Part shown: piece by piece, positions 1 through 6,486 of the stretch
Layout: each line of letters begins with the position of its first letter
How positions within the stretch are numbered: the stretch's first letter is position 1
NCBI GenBank assembly: GCA_947374125.1
Contig: CANCAR010000072.1
Coordinates: forward strand, 1-11,980
Reading direction: 5' to 3'
DNA length: 11,980 bases
DNA from: Hyphomicrobiales bacterium
Lineage (GTDB): Bacteria > Pseudomonadota > Alphaproteobacteria > Rhizobiales > Beijerinckiaceae
Notes under the pieces: model-generated
Database searches by the model: none
Told to the model about the DNA's origin: nothing
The model's input: the letters and a program-made list of their open reading frames with translations, nothing else
Made by a program: the position numbers and the translations under genes

Positions 1-195
1 CTTGCCGCAACAACCGACGAAAAGCGGCGGCTGGAACTCATCGGTCAGGCCCAAAAGACGCTGGCTGATGACAGCGTCAACGTTTTCTTGTTCTTGCTCC
101 CCAAAAGCGGCGTTTGGAGTGCGAAGCTCAAGGGATTGTGGGAGAACACGCCTATTCCTGTGAATGATTTAACGGAAGTTGAATGGGTGGAGTGA
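1..195 (+). CDS. C-terminal end of a family 5 (peptide/nickel-type) ABC transporter substrate-binding protein, partial
   Basis: Frame 1 is open from the first base to a TGA at 193-195 and gives the last 64 residues of a protein whose start lies outside the window. The tail has a charged helix resembling the 'RLELIGQAQKTLADD' segment, followed by VNVFLFLLPK, a KLKGLWENTPIP stretch and an acidic end. From memory this matches the C-terminus of periplasmic dipeptide/oligopeptide binding proteins (SBP_bac_5), where a helix precedes the strand that closes the second lobe. Such proteins deliver peptides or other small solutes to an inner-membrane ABC permease. It is convergent with the ureohydrolase gene, with only 6 bases between the two stop codons, so it belongs to a different transcription unit from the polyamine genes. 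The ligand cannot be inferred from this fragment. Confidence 0.75.
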   Translation, partial: LAATTDEKRRLELIGQAQKTLADDSVNVFLFLLPKSGVWSAKLKGLWENTPIPVNDLTEVEWVE

Positions 196-201
196 CGAAG
201 C

Positions 202-1170
202 CTATTTGCGGTTAAGCTCGCGTCGTTTTTTGGCCAACCCCTGAAGATGATGCTGAGCAACGGTTGATGCCGCAATTGCCGTGATATCGGCATGATCATA
301 GGCAGGAGCCACCTCGACAACATCCATGCCGCGCCAATCAAGCTCGGCAATCCCGTTGATCGTCATAAGAAGCTGGGCAGATGATAATCCGCCAGAAACC
401 GGCGTCCCGGTTCCGGGTGCAAAGGCAGGATCCAACACGTCAATATCAACGGTCAGATAGGCAGGCGAAGCACCAACGCGGCGTTTGATGGCATCTACCA
501 TTCCCTTTACGCCTATTTCCTGCGCCGTATAGCCGTCAATAATCTCTATACCGCAGGTCTCGGGCGCAATCGTCCGAATACCGATTTGGATCGAGTGGGC
601 AGTGTCGATCAGCCCCTCTTTGGTGGCACGAACCACAAAATTGCCATGCGACAATGCACCCCCATCATCAGGCCATGTGTCCTGATGGGCATCAAACTGG
701 ACCATCGCCAAGGGCCCATGTTTTGCAACATGGGCGCGCAACAAGGGCAGCGTGATAAAATGATCGCCCCCTAGAGTGACGAGATGCGCTCCCGATGCGA
801 TTATGGTCCGCGCCTCGGCCTCAATCGCTCCCGGAACAAGATCGAGCCGTGCATGGTTGATCGCGCAATCTCCCCAGTCGACGACCGCCATATCCTCGAA
901 GGGGTCTCGCCCCGAAGGATATTGCGGGTCGCCGTCGAATATGGCGGAGGCACGACGAATAGCCTGTGGTCCGAACCGCGCACCGGGCCGGTTCGACGTC
1001 GCGCAATCAAAAGGCACACCCCAAACGACCGCATCAACACCCTTCAAATCACGGCTATAGCGCCGACGCATGAAAGATAACGCACCTGAAAAAGTGGGCT
1101 CATTGGCACCGCCAAGCAGGTTCCCACGAAAAGCATGATCGGTTTTATAGCCGTGGTCCGTATCCGTCAT
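202..1170 (-). CDS. speB: Agmatinase-like ureohydrolase (arginase/agmatinase family)
   Basis: This 322-residue protein is predicted to hydrolyse a guanidino compound, most likely agmatine to putrescine plus urea, using two manganese ions in the cytoplasm. All family metal ligands are visible: GGDH (His137), DAHQD (Asp160, His162, Asp164) and DIDVLDP (Asp242, Asp244). A GTGTPVSGG motif (254-261) and GMDVVEVAPAYDHADIT (281-297) follow. The substrate-loop SHG (174-176) is also present. Length is normal for bacterial agmatinases (about 300-320). The ATG at 1170 is preceded by a purine-rich AGAGAAG. It is the last gene of the minus-strand cluster, 57 bases after puuB, which suits a role feeding putrescine into the PuuA or SpuC reactions. 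Family members also include guanidinobutyrase and guanidinopropionase, and motifs alone cannot exclude these. The family call is secure; the agmatine substrate is inferred from context. Confidence 0.85.
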   Translation of the reverse strand: MTDTDHGYKTDHAFRGNLLGGANEPTFSGALSFMRRRYSRDLKGVDAVVWGVPFDCATSNRPGARFGPQAIRRASAIFDGDPQYPSGRDPFEDMAVVDWGDCAINHARLDLVPGAIEAEARTIIASGAHLVTLGGDHFITLPLLRAHVAKHGPLAMVQFDAHQDTWPDDGGALSHGNFVVRATKEGLIDTAHSIQIGIRTIAPETCGIEIIDGYTAQEIGVKGMVDAIKRRVGASPAYLTVDIDVLDPAFAPGTGTPVSGGLSSAQLLMTINGIAELDWRGMDVVEVAPAYDHADITAIAASTVAQHHLQGLAKKRRELNRK

Positions 1171-1227
1171 AACGATGCGCTTCTCTTTCTATTTCTTATC
1201 CAACACGAGCAAGGGAATATCCCATAA

Positions 1228-2529
1228 TCAAAGCCTGTCCCGCAACGCGTACCACATCATCGCCAGCGCCATGGTGGGATGGCGCAACAACCGCCCGCCG
1301 GGAAATGGCGGAGCGGGGAGCCTTGAGAAGATATCAAAGCGGTCCTGCTCGCCGCAAATCGCTTCCGCCAGCAGCTTACCGGCGAAGGTTGCCGTACCGA
1401 CCCCCTGCCCCGAATAGCCGCCCGATGTATAAAGCCCCGGCCGCAAACGCCGCATATAGGGTAGCCGTTTCATGGTCACGGCCAACGTGCCGCCCCAACC
1501 ATAATCTATTTTTATATCAGATAGTTGTGGATAAATCTTCAACATATGGTTGCGAACAAATCCTTTAATATCGGAAGGGAATCGCGGGCCATAGGTCTCA
1601 CCGCCGCCAAAGATCAGTCGATTGTCGGCCGACAGCCGCCAATAATAAACCACAAAGCGGGAATCCCCCGCAGCCTCCCGTCCAGGGATGAGCTTCGCCG
1701 CGCGCTCGCCAAGCGGTTCGGTCGCCAATACGAAATTGTGCAGCGGCATAACCCGCGCCTCGGTATCCGCGTCCAACCCATGGAGATAGCCGTTGCACGC
1801 CAGAATAACCGTTTGTGCCGTAAGGGTTCCGCTCTCAGTCACGACCTGAGGCTTGGCGCCTTGCGTCAGCCGGATAGCCCTTGTACCTTCATGCAGTATG
1901 GCACCCGCCTGCTTTGCGGCGCGCGCAAGCCCGAGCGCGTAGTTCAGAGGATGCAAATGCCCAGCTGATTGCTCGCGCCAGCCCCCGAAATAGACGCTGG
2001 TGCCCAACCGTGCAGCAATCTCGTCGCGGGATAACTCGGTGATGTCACTCACTTGGTAACGGTCTCGCAAAAGAGAAATTTCGGTCTTTATATCAGCAAG
2101 ATAGCGCGGCTTATGAACGGCATGGATCAACCCGTCCCGCCAATCGCAATCGATCGAATGCTGCCGGATCAACGATTTAACCAGCGCCTTTGCTTCCTCG
2201 CCAAGCGCAAACAAGCGCTGCGCCTCGGCCTCGCCCAACCAATGCTCCAGCGTGGATTGATCCCGTCTTTGACCCGAATGAAGCTGGCCACCGTTGCGGC
2301 CCGAGGCACCCCACCCCAACCGATTGGCCTCGATCAGCCGAACAGAGCGGCCACGTTCCGCTAAATGGAGTGCCGCAGAGAGACCCGTATAGCCGCCACC
2401 AATGATGCACACATCGGCGCTCGCATCGCCCGACAACGGCGGATGGGCTTCAAGCCCTTTTGCCGTTGCCGCGTAATATGAGGGGGCGTGTGCATCTGCC
2501 TTTGGCTTCACCTCACTTGACCCTGCCAT
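1228..2529 (-). CDS. puuB: FAD-dependent oxidoreductase, gamma-glutamylputrescine oxidase (PuuB) type
   Basis: The 433-residue protein belongs to the DAO family of FAD amine oxidases. Its predicted role is to oxidise gamma-glutamylputrescine to gamma-glutamyl-gamma-aminobutyraldehyde, releasing ammonia and hydrogen peroxide. The FAD-binding dinucleotide fold is clear at 41-60 (IIGGGYTGLSAALHLAERG), followed by GASGRNGG (74-81), and a late GGYSGQGVG motif lies near the C-terminus. From memory these closely match Escherichia coli PuuB, including the SYYAA start region, and the length is similar (426 in E. coli). The ATG at 2529 overlaps the end of the aminotransferase gene by 17 bases and has a purine-rich AAGAAGG directly against it, with no spacer. 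A GTG at 2511, just past the aminotransferase stop and behind a GGG, is a plausible alternative and would remove only six unconserved residues. The overlap supports translational coupling in one operon. Confidence 0.85.
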   Translation of the reverse strand: MAGSSEVKPKADAHAPSYYAATAKGLEAHPPLSGDASADVCIIGGGYTGLSAALHLAERGRSVRLIEANRLGWGASGRNGGQLHSGQRRDQSTLEHWLGEAEAQRLFALGEEAKALVKSLIRQHSIDCDWRDGLIHAVHKPRYLADIKTEISLLRDRYQVSDITELSRDEIAARLGTSVYFGGWREQSAGHLHPLNYALGLARAAKQAGAILHEGTRAIRLTQGAKPQVVTESGTLTAQTVILACNGYLHGLDADTEARVMPLHNFVLATEPLGERAAKLIPGREAAGDSRFVVYYWRLSADNRLIFGGGETYGPRFPSDIKGFVRNHMLKIYPQLSDIKIDYGWGGTLAVTMKRLPYMRRLRPGLYTSGGYSGQGVGTATFAGKLLAEAICGEQDRFDIFSRLPAPPFPGGRLLRHPTMALAMMWYALRDRL

Positions 2530-3904
2530 CCTTCTTAAGCGCCATGTAGGTCTGATCGAGCGTCAAGGTCGCCCGTTTGATCAGCTCATCCGCTTCGGCG
2601 TGGCTGATCACCAACGGAGGCGAAATGATCATGCTGTCGCGCGTCGCCCGCATCACAAGCCCATTATTGAACGAGAAATCGCGGCAAAGCGTTCCCACAT
2701 CACCCGTATTGGCGAATTTCTCGTGCCGTGACGGCTTGTTGGGCACGAGTTCCAAGGCGCCGATCAAGCCAACCATTCGTGCCTCGCCCACAAGCGGGTG
2801 ATCGCCCAAGGCCAGCCACTGCTTTTGGAAATATGGGCCAATATCATTCGCAACCCGCTCAACGAGATGCTCTTCTTGGATGATTTTGAGATTGGCCAGT
2901 GCCGCTGCTGCACAGGTTGGATGGCCTGAATAGGTGTAGCCGTGGTAGAATTCTTCGCCCATCCCGATCACAACATCGGCAACGCGGTCAGCGACCATTA
3001 CGCCGCCCATCGGCAAATAGCCGGAGGTTAGCCCCTTGGCGATGGACATCAAATCAGGTTCCATTCCATAATATTCAGACCCGAACCAACGGCCTGTTCT
3101 GCCAAATCCGCAGATAACCTCATCGGCCACAAACAAAATGTCATGTTTGCCGCAAATCCGTTTAATCTCCGGCCAATAGGTCTCAGGCGGAATAATCACG
3201 CCACCTGCGCCCTGAATAGGCTCGGCGATAAACGCTGCCACCCGGTTCTCCCCCAACGCCTCGATTTTGGCTTCAAGCTGGCGGGCTGCCCAAAGACCGA
3301 ATTCGGCAGGCGATAGATCGCCACCTTCGCCAAACCAATACGGCTGCGGAATATGTTCAATGCCTGGAATAGGTAAGCCGCCTTGGCTGTGCATCGGCTT
3401 CATGCCGCCAAGCGATGCGCCCGCCATGGTCGAGCCGTGATACGCATTGTGGCGCGCAATGATAATATCCTTTCCGGGCTTCCCAAGCGTGGCCCAGTAA
3501 TGCCGCACCAAGCGCACCACCGTGTCATTGGCTTCCGATCCCGAGCCGCAAAAGAACACATGGTTCAAATGGGCGGGAGCCAATTCTGCGAGTTTTTCTG
3601 CCAAACGGATGGCTGGCGCGTTAGTTGTCTTAAAAAACGAATTGTAAAACGCCAATTCCTTCATCTGCTCATAGACAGCATCGGCGATTTCGCGCCTGCC
3701 ATGCCCGACATTCGAGCACCAAAGCCCCGCCATGCCATCGAGATAGCGGTTGCCATCCGAGTCCTCTAGCCAGACGCCCTCCCCCCTCACAATCACCCGC
3801 GCGCCTTCCGCAGCAAGCGCTTTGAAATCGGTAAAAGGGTGCAAATAATGACGCGAGTCAGCAGCACGAAGTTCGGCAGTCGGGTAGAGATTGGATGAGG
3901 GCAT
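2513..3904 (-). CDS. spuC: Class III aminotransferase, putrescine:pyruvate aminotransferase (SpuC) type
   Basis: This pyridoxal-phosphate enzyme of 463 residues is predicted to transfer an amino group from putrescine (or another diamine or omega-amino acid) to pyruvate, giving 4-aminobutanal and alanine. Landmarks counted from the chosen ATG are AGLWCSNVGHG (59-69), the phosphate-binding GSGSEAND (120-127), NAYHGST (153-159), EPIQGAGG (228-235), DEVICGFGRTG (261-271) with Asp261, and the cofactor lysine Lys290 in SIAKGLTSGY. From memory, long stretches match Pseudomonas aeruginosa SpuC (PA0299, about 456 residues), including QPYW-GEGGD-SP and FYHG-TYSGHP. The frame extends upstream to a GTG at 3973, inside the synthetase gene. 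I prefer the ATG at 3904 because the added 23 residues look non-homologous and the normal N-terminus starts there. No clear Shine-Dalgarno is visible. It lies 35 bases after the puuA stop, so cotranscription is likely. Confidence 0.88.
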   Translation of the reverse strand: MPSSNLYPTAELRAADSRHYLHPFTDFKALAAEGARVIVRGEGVWLEDSDGNRYLDGMAGLWCSNVGHGRREIADAVYEQMKELAFYNSFFKTTNAPAIRLAEKLAELAPAHLNHVFFCGSGSEANDTVVRLVRHYWATLGKPGKDIIIARHNAYHGSTMAGASLGGMKPMHSQGGLPIPGIEHIPQPYWFGEGGDLSPAEFGLWAARQLEAKIEALGENRVAAFIAEPIQGAGGVIIPPETYWPEIKRICGKHDILFVADEVICGFGRTGRWFGSEYYGMEPDLMSIAKGLTSGYLPMGGVMVADRVADVVIGMGEEFYHGYTYSGHPTCAAAALANLKIIQEEHLVERVANDIGPYFQKQWLALGDHPLVGEARMVGLIGALELVPNKPSRHEKFANTGDVGTLCRDFSFNNGLVMRATRDSMIISPPLVISHAEADELIKRATLTLDQTYMALKKDGRVK

Positions 3905-3939
3905 GATAAAACCAGGATGAGAGTGCAACAAAAAACAAC

Positions 3940-5331
3940 TTACACGTTGAGGAGCAGATATTCGCGCTCCCACGGGCTGATAACCCGCATAAAGGTCTCG
4001 AATTCGGCCTGCTTAATCGCCCGATAGGACGATACAAAACCGGTGCCGAAAATCTCAGCAATTTCCTCGCATTCTTCAAATAGCTTAACCGCTTCAAGAA
4101 GGCCACGCGGTAGGCCAAACGGCAAATCATCGGCCGAACCCGCGATGGGCTCCGACGGTGTAAGCCCCTCGGTCATCCCTAAATAACCACACGCCAAGGA
4201 AGCCGCGATCGCGAGATAGGGATTGGCGTCTGAGGATGGAATCCGGTTTTCAACCCGGCGGGCTTCCGGCGAAGAATTCGGCACGCGTAACCCAACGGTG
4301 CGGTTATCATACCCCCAATGCGCATTGATGGGTGCCACCGATTTACGCATCAGACGACGATAAGAGTTCACATAAGGTGCCATAATGCACATGACATGCG
4401 GCAGGTAGCGTTGCTGCCCAGCAATGAACGAAAAGAACTCCGGCGTTGGCTTGCCAGCACGATCAGAAAAGATGTTCTTCCCCGTCTTGGCATCGACTAC
4501 CGATTGATGGATGTGCATGGCCGAACCCGGCTCATTGGCAATCGGCTTCGCCATAAAGGTAGCATACATGTTATGTTTTAACGCCGCCTCTCGGATCGTG
4601 CGCTTAAAGAGAAAAACCTGATCGGCCAGCGCCAATGGATCGCCATGGCGCAAATTAATTTCCATCTGCGCAGCGCCCTCCTCGTGGATCAGCGTATCGA
4701 TCTCAAGTCCCTGCGCCTCGGAGAAATCATAGATATCGTCGAACAGATCATCGAACTCGTTAACGGCTGCCATCGAGTAGGATTGCCGCCCCGTCTCTGC
4801 CCGACCCGACCGACCAACTGGCGGTTTTAGCGGGTAATCGGGGTCTTGATTCCGTTCCACGAAGTAAAACTCGAGCTCAGGTGCGACGATAGCATTCCAG
4901 CCTTTGTGCCTATACAGATCGATAATGCGGCGAAGCACCTGCCGGGGAGCAATCTCGACAGGCCTACCGTCTTGCTCATAAGCATCGTGAATGACTTGAG
5001 CGGTAGGGTCCGAGGCCCAAGGCACAACTGAGAGGGTCGAATAATCCGGCTCAAGGTGGATATCCCCTTCGGCCTCATCAAACGGAAAATCATCTTCCGG
5101 CGCCGGGTAGTCACCCGTAATCGTTTGAAGAAAAATTGATCCGGGCAGTGCCATGCGCGGTGTATCGACAAACTTGCCCACCGGCATCATTTTGCCACGG
5201 GCAACACCCGACATATCAGGCACAATGCACTCAATATCCTCAAGGCCGCGCGCCTCGAACCATGCTGCCGCTTCCAAGCCTGAGGGAACGCCGCGTGCTG
5301 ACGAAGATTTCAAGGGTTTCTTTTTAGCCAT
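3940..5331 (-). CDS. puuA: Glutamine-synthetase-family enzyme, gamma-glutamylputrescine synthetase (PuuA) type
   Basis: The 463-residue protein is predicted to ligate glutamate to putrescine with ATP, the first step of the Puu pathway. The N-terminal beta-grasp domain has PDMSGVARGK (38-47) in place of the D-NG--RGK motif. The catalytic domain shows PELEFY (151-156, metal ligands Glu152 and Glu154), HEEGAAQMEINL (216-227, Glu218 and Glu224), GSAMHIHQS (269-277, His273), the NRTVGLRVP segment (343-351) and ENRIPSSDANPYL (361-373). Length and motifs resemble E. coli PuuA (472) and Pseudomonas SpuB/PauA proteins. The Tyr residue used for adenylylation in ordinary GlnA is not evident, as expected for this branch. 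The N-terminus is lysine-rich (MAKKKPLK). It is the first metabolic gene of the minus-strand cluster, with a candidate GntR operator 72-85 bases upstream. The exact amine substrate is inferred from the neighbouring puuB and the putrescine transporter. Confidence 0.87.
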   Translation of the reverse strand: MAKKKPLKSSSARGVPSGLEAAAWFEARGLEDIECIVPDMSGVARGKMMPVGKFVDTPRMALPGSIFLQTITGDYPAPEDDFPFDEAEGDIHLEPDYSTLSVVPWASDPTAQVIHDAYEQDGRPVEIAPRQVLRRIIDLYRHKGWNAIVAPELEFYFVERNQDPDYPLKPPVGRSGRAETGRQSYSMAAVNEFDDLFDDIYDFSEAQGLEIDTLIHEEGAAQMEINLRHGDPLALADQVFLFKRTIREAALKHNMYATFMAKPIANEPGSAMHIHQSVVDAKTGKNIFSDRAGKPTPEFFSFIAGQQRYLPHVMCIMAPYVNSYRRLMRKSVAPINAHWGYDNRTVGLRVPNSSPEARRVENRIPSSDANPYLAIAASLACGYLGMTEGLTPSEPIAGSADDLPFGLPRGLLEAVKLFEECEEIAEIFGTGFVSSYRAIKQAEFETFMRVISPWEREYLLLNV

Positions 5332-5402
5332 GATTGAACTCGAAGGGTTGAAATTTAATATAACGAACTGGGAAGGAGACTAGTCGCAACGCACGCATAA
5401 AA

Positions 5403-5416
5403 AATGTGATCACAAT
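5403..5416. promoter_or_regulatory. Candidate GntR operator upstream of puuA
   Basis: AATGTGATCACAAT contains the perfect 10-base palindrome TGTGATCACA (5405-5414). It extends to 5401-5418 with only one mismatched pair (5404/5415). It lies in the 107-base gap between gntR and puuA, 72-85 bases before the puuA ATG. Its GT-N4-AC half-site pattern fits FadR-subfamily GntR sites. An identical 14-mer occurs at 6254-6267. Confidence 0.7.
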
Positions 5417-5442
5417 TTGGCAGCGCGTCTCCAAACTGTCAA
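5414..5442 (-). promoter_or_regulatory. Possible promoter for puuA, overlapping the operator
   Basis: On the minus strand a perfect TTGACA (5442-5437) overlaps the gntR stop codon. Seventeen bases further on is CAAATT (5419-5414), only 3 of 6 to the -10 consensus, abutting the first operator. The -35 is good and the -10 poor. The geometry would place a bound regulator over the polymerase site. Confidence 0.3.
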
Positions 5443-6173
5443 GCTAAAGCCTCTCCCTCCAATGGCCCACCGGCCAGCACCGACACACCGATTAACTTCA
5501 TGCCATCCAAGATGTCAGTCTGGATAGCCAACCGCAAAGCGGGTTCGTCTTGATGAATGATCGCTTCGATCGCCCGTTCATGCTGATCTACGAGGTGCGC
5601 CGTTCCAACCCGCCCATAGACGGAACGCATGAAAGGCCCAAATTGTTGCCAGAGACTTTCAACAAGAGGCATCAACACGACCGAAGAAGACGCGCGATAA
5701 ATCTCGAAGTGAAACCGAAAATTACCCGTCATATACGCTTCAACGTCTCCACTTTGGAGCGATGATTCAATAGAATCATCTAACCGCTTTAACCGTTGAA
5801 CATGCTCTTTTGTGAGATGAGGTAGCGCGCGGGCAGCAATTTCGGGCTCAAGCACGGAGCGCGCAGCAACCAGCTCATCAAAGCGTTGCCGGGTCATCGG
5901 CGGCACATAAAGGCGACGATTGCCGCCAGCAACCAACCCGCCCTCGGCCGTTAGTCGCCGAACGGCGTCTCGCACCGGCATGAGAGAAACGTTTAACGAA
6001 GCGGCTAGCCCTCGCAAGGTCACGCCTTTGCCCGGCATAATCCGACCGGTTACCAAGGCTTCCCGCAAGACCCGATAGACCTGATCATGCATCGGATCAT
6101 AATCCGAAGCCGATCTCGTTAATTCGGCAGCTTCATCAAGAGCAGAACTTTTTTCAACCCTAAGCGACGGCAT
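5439..6173 (-). CDS. GntR-family transcriptional regulator, FadR subfamily (FCD domain)
   Basis: This is a 244-residue DNA-binding regulator. The N-terminal winged helix (about 27-92) contains the GntR pattern: helix 1 with QVYRVLREALVTGRI, then PG---TLRGLAASLNVS-MPVRDAVRRL, ending in the wing that leads to PPMTRQ. An all-helical FCD ligand-binding domain follows (about 96-230), with NFRFH (Asn151, His155) and DQHERAIEAI (His198), two of the usual metal or effector ligands. Where FCD proteins normally carry a third histidine, in an A-R-H-L-like turn near the end, this one reads QTDILDG (Asp220). The gene sits between the putrescine importer (divergent) and puuA (same strand), so it most likely controls both, with putrescine or a derivative as effector. 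The ATG at 6173 follows an AAGGG about 9 bases upstream. Repressor action is typical of the family but is not shown by the sequence. Confidence 0.9.
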   Translation of the reverse strand: MPSLRVEKSSALDEAAELTRSASDYDPMHDQVYRVLREALVTGRIMPGKGVTLRGLAASLNVSLMPVRDAVRRLTAEGGLVAGGNRRLYVPPMTRQRFDELVAARSVLEPEIAARALPHLTKEHVQRLKRLDDSIESSLQSGDVEAYMTGNFRFHFEIYRASSSVVLMPLVESLWQQFGPFMRSVYGRVGTAHLVDQHERAIEAIIHQDEPALRLAIQTDILDGMKLIGVSVLAGGPLEGEALA

Positions 6174-6237
6174 AGTAGAATACCCTTTTCAAATCATCCG
6201 AAGCAAGCTCCGAACCGTCTTGGAAAAGTGACGACAA

Positions 6238-6267
6238 TTGACGGAGTAGAGATAATGTGATCACAAT
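6238..6267 (+). promoter_or_regulatory. Possible sigma-70-type promoter for the importer operon
   Basis: TTGACG (6238-6243) is followed after 18 bases by CACAAT (6262-6267), a 4-of-6 match to the -10 consensus that lies inside the second operator. Binding of the regulator there would block this promoter. If used, it implies a 5' leader of about 210 bases before potF. Matches this weak occur by chance, so this is tentative. Confidence 0.3.
6254..6267. promoter_or_regulatory. Candidate GntR operator between gntR and potF
   Basis: This is the second exact copy of AATGTGATCACAAT, with palindromic core TGTGATCACA at 6256-6265. It lies 81-94 bases before the gntR ATG and 220-233 bases before the potF ATG, in the divergent region. 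Position suggests autoregulation of gntR together with control of the importer. It is not a CRP site, since CRP half-sites need a six-base spacer that is absent here. Confidence 0.7.
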
Positions 6268-6486
6268 ACCACAGGTTTGCAATTTGGCGATTGACCTCAC
6301 CCGTCATTCGGCTTCGCCTAACCCATCGTTCTTTGTACGTAGAATTTTAGTCCAGTATCGACAAATCAGTTGCCGTTACAAAGTCTCGCGTGCGACCCGA
6401 GGGACCATTTGACCCTCGCCGCGATTGTGTCCTACAAAAATGTTCGTCTGGAGTTCGTAACTCTCACCTCTCATGGAACATGTAGA

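Larger units (their letters stand above)
6174..6486. other. 313-base divergent intergenic region (gntR / potF)
   Basis: This stretch has no convincing gene. It holds the second operator (6254-6267), a possible promoter (6238-6267) and, in the potF-proximal part, a small hairpin CGAGGG/CCCTCG (6398-6403 with 6413-6418, 9-base loop). A TAGAAT at 6340-6345 could be a -10 element but has no good -35. The potF frame is open back to 6370 (TTG), but that part does not look like protein. I recognise no known riboswitch. Confidence 0.6.

Noticed and set aside
1525..1968. 147-codon plus-strand open frame opposite puuB
   Set aside because: It lies antisense to well-conserved oxidoreductase coding sequence and its product resembles nothing I recognise; it is a shadow of the real gene.
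3905..3973. In-frame upstream extension of the aminotransferase to a GTG at 3973
   Set aside because: It overlaps the end of puuA and adds 23 residues that do not look like the family; the ATG at 3904 gives the normal N-terminus.
5405..5414. TGTGATCACA as a CRP/FNR-type site
   Set aside because: CRP sites carry TGTGA and TCACA separated by six bases; here the halves are fused, and the sites flank a GntR gene.
5396..5418. Operator palindrome followed by a T-run on the minus strand as a gntR terminator
   Set aside because: The stem would be only a few A-T-rich pairs around a GATC loop, too weak for an intrinsic terminator.
6370..6486. In-frame upstream extension of potF to a TTG at 6370
   Set aside because: A clear signal peptide begins at the ATG at 6487, and the added 39 residues would bury it; they show no protein-like features.
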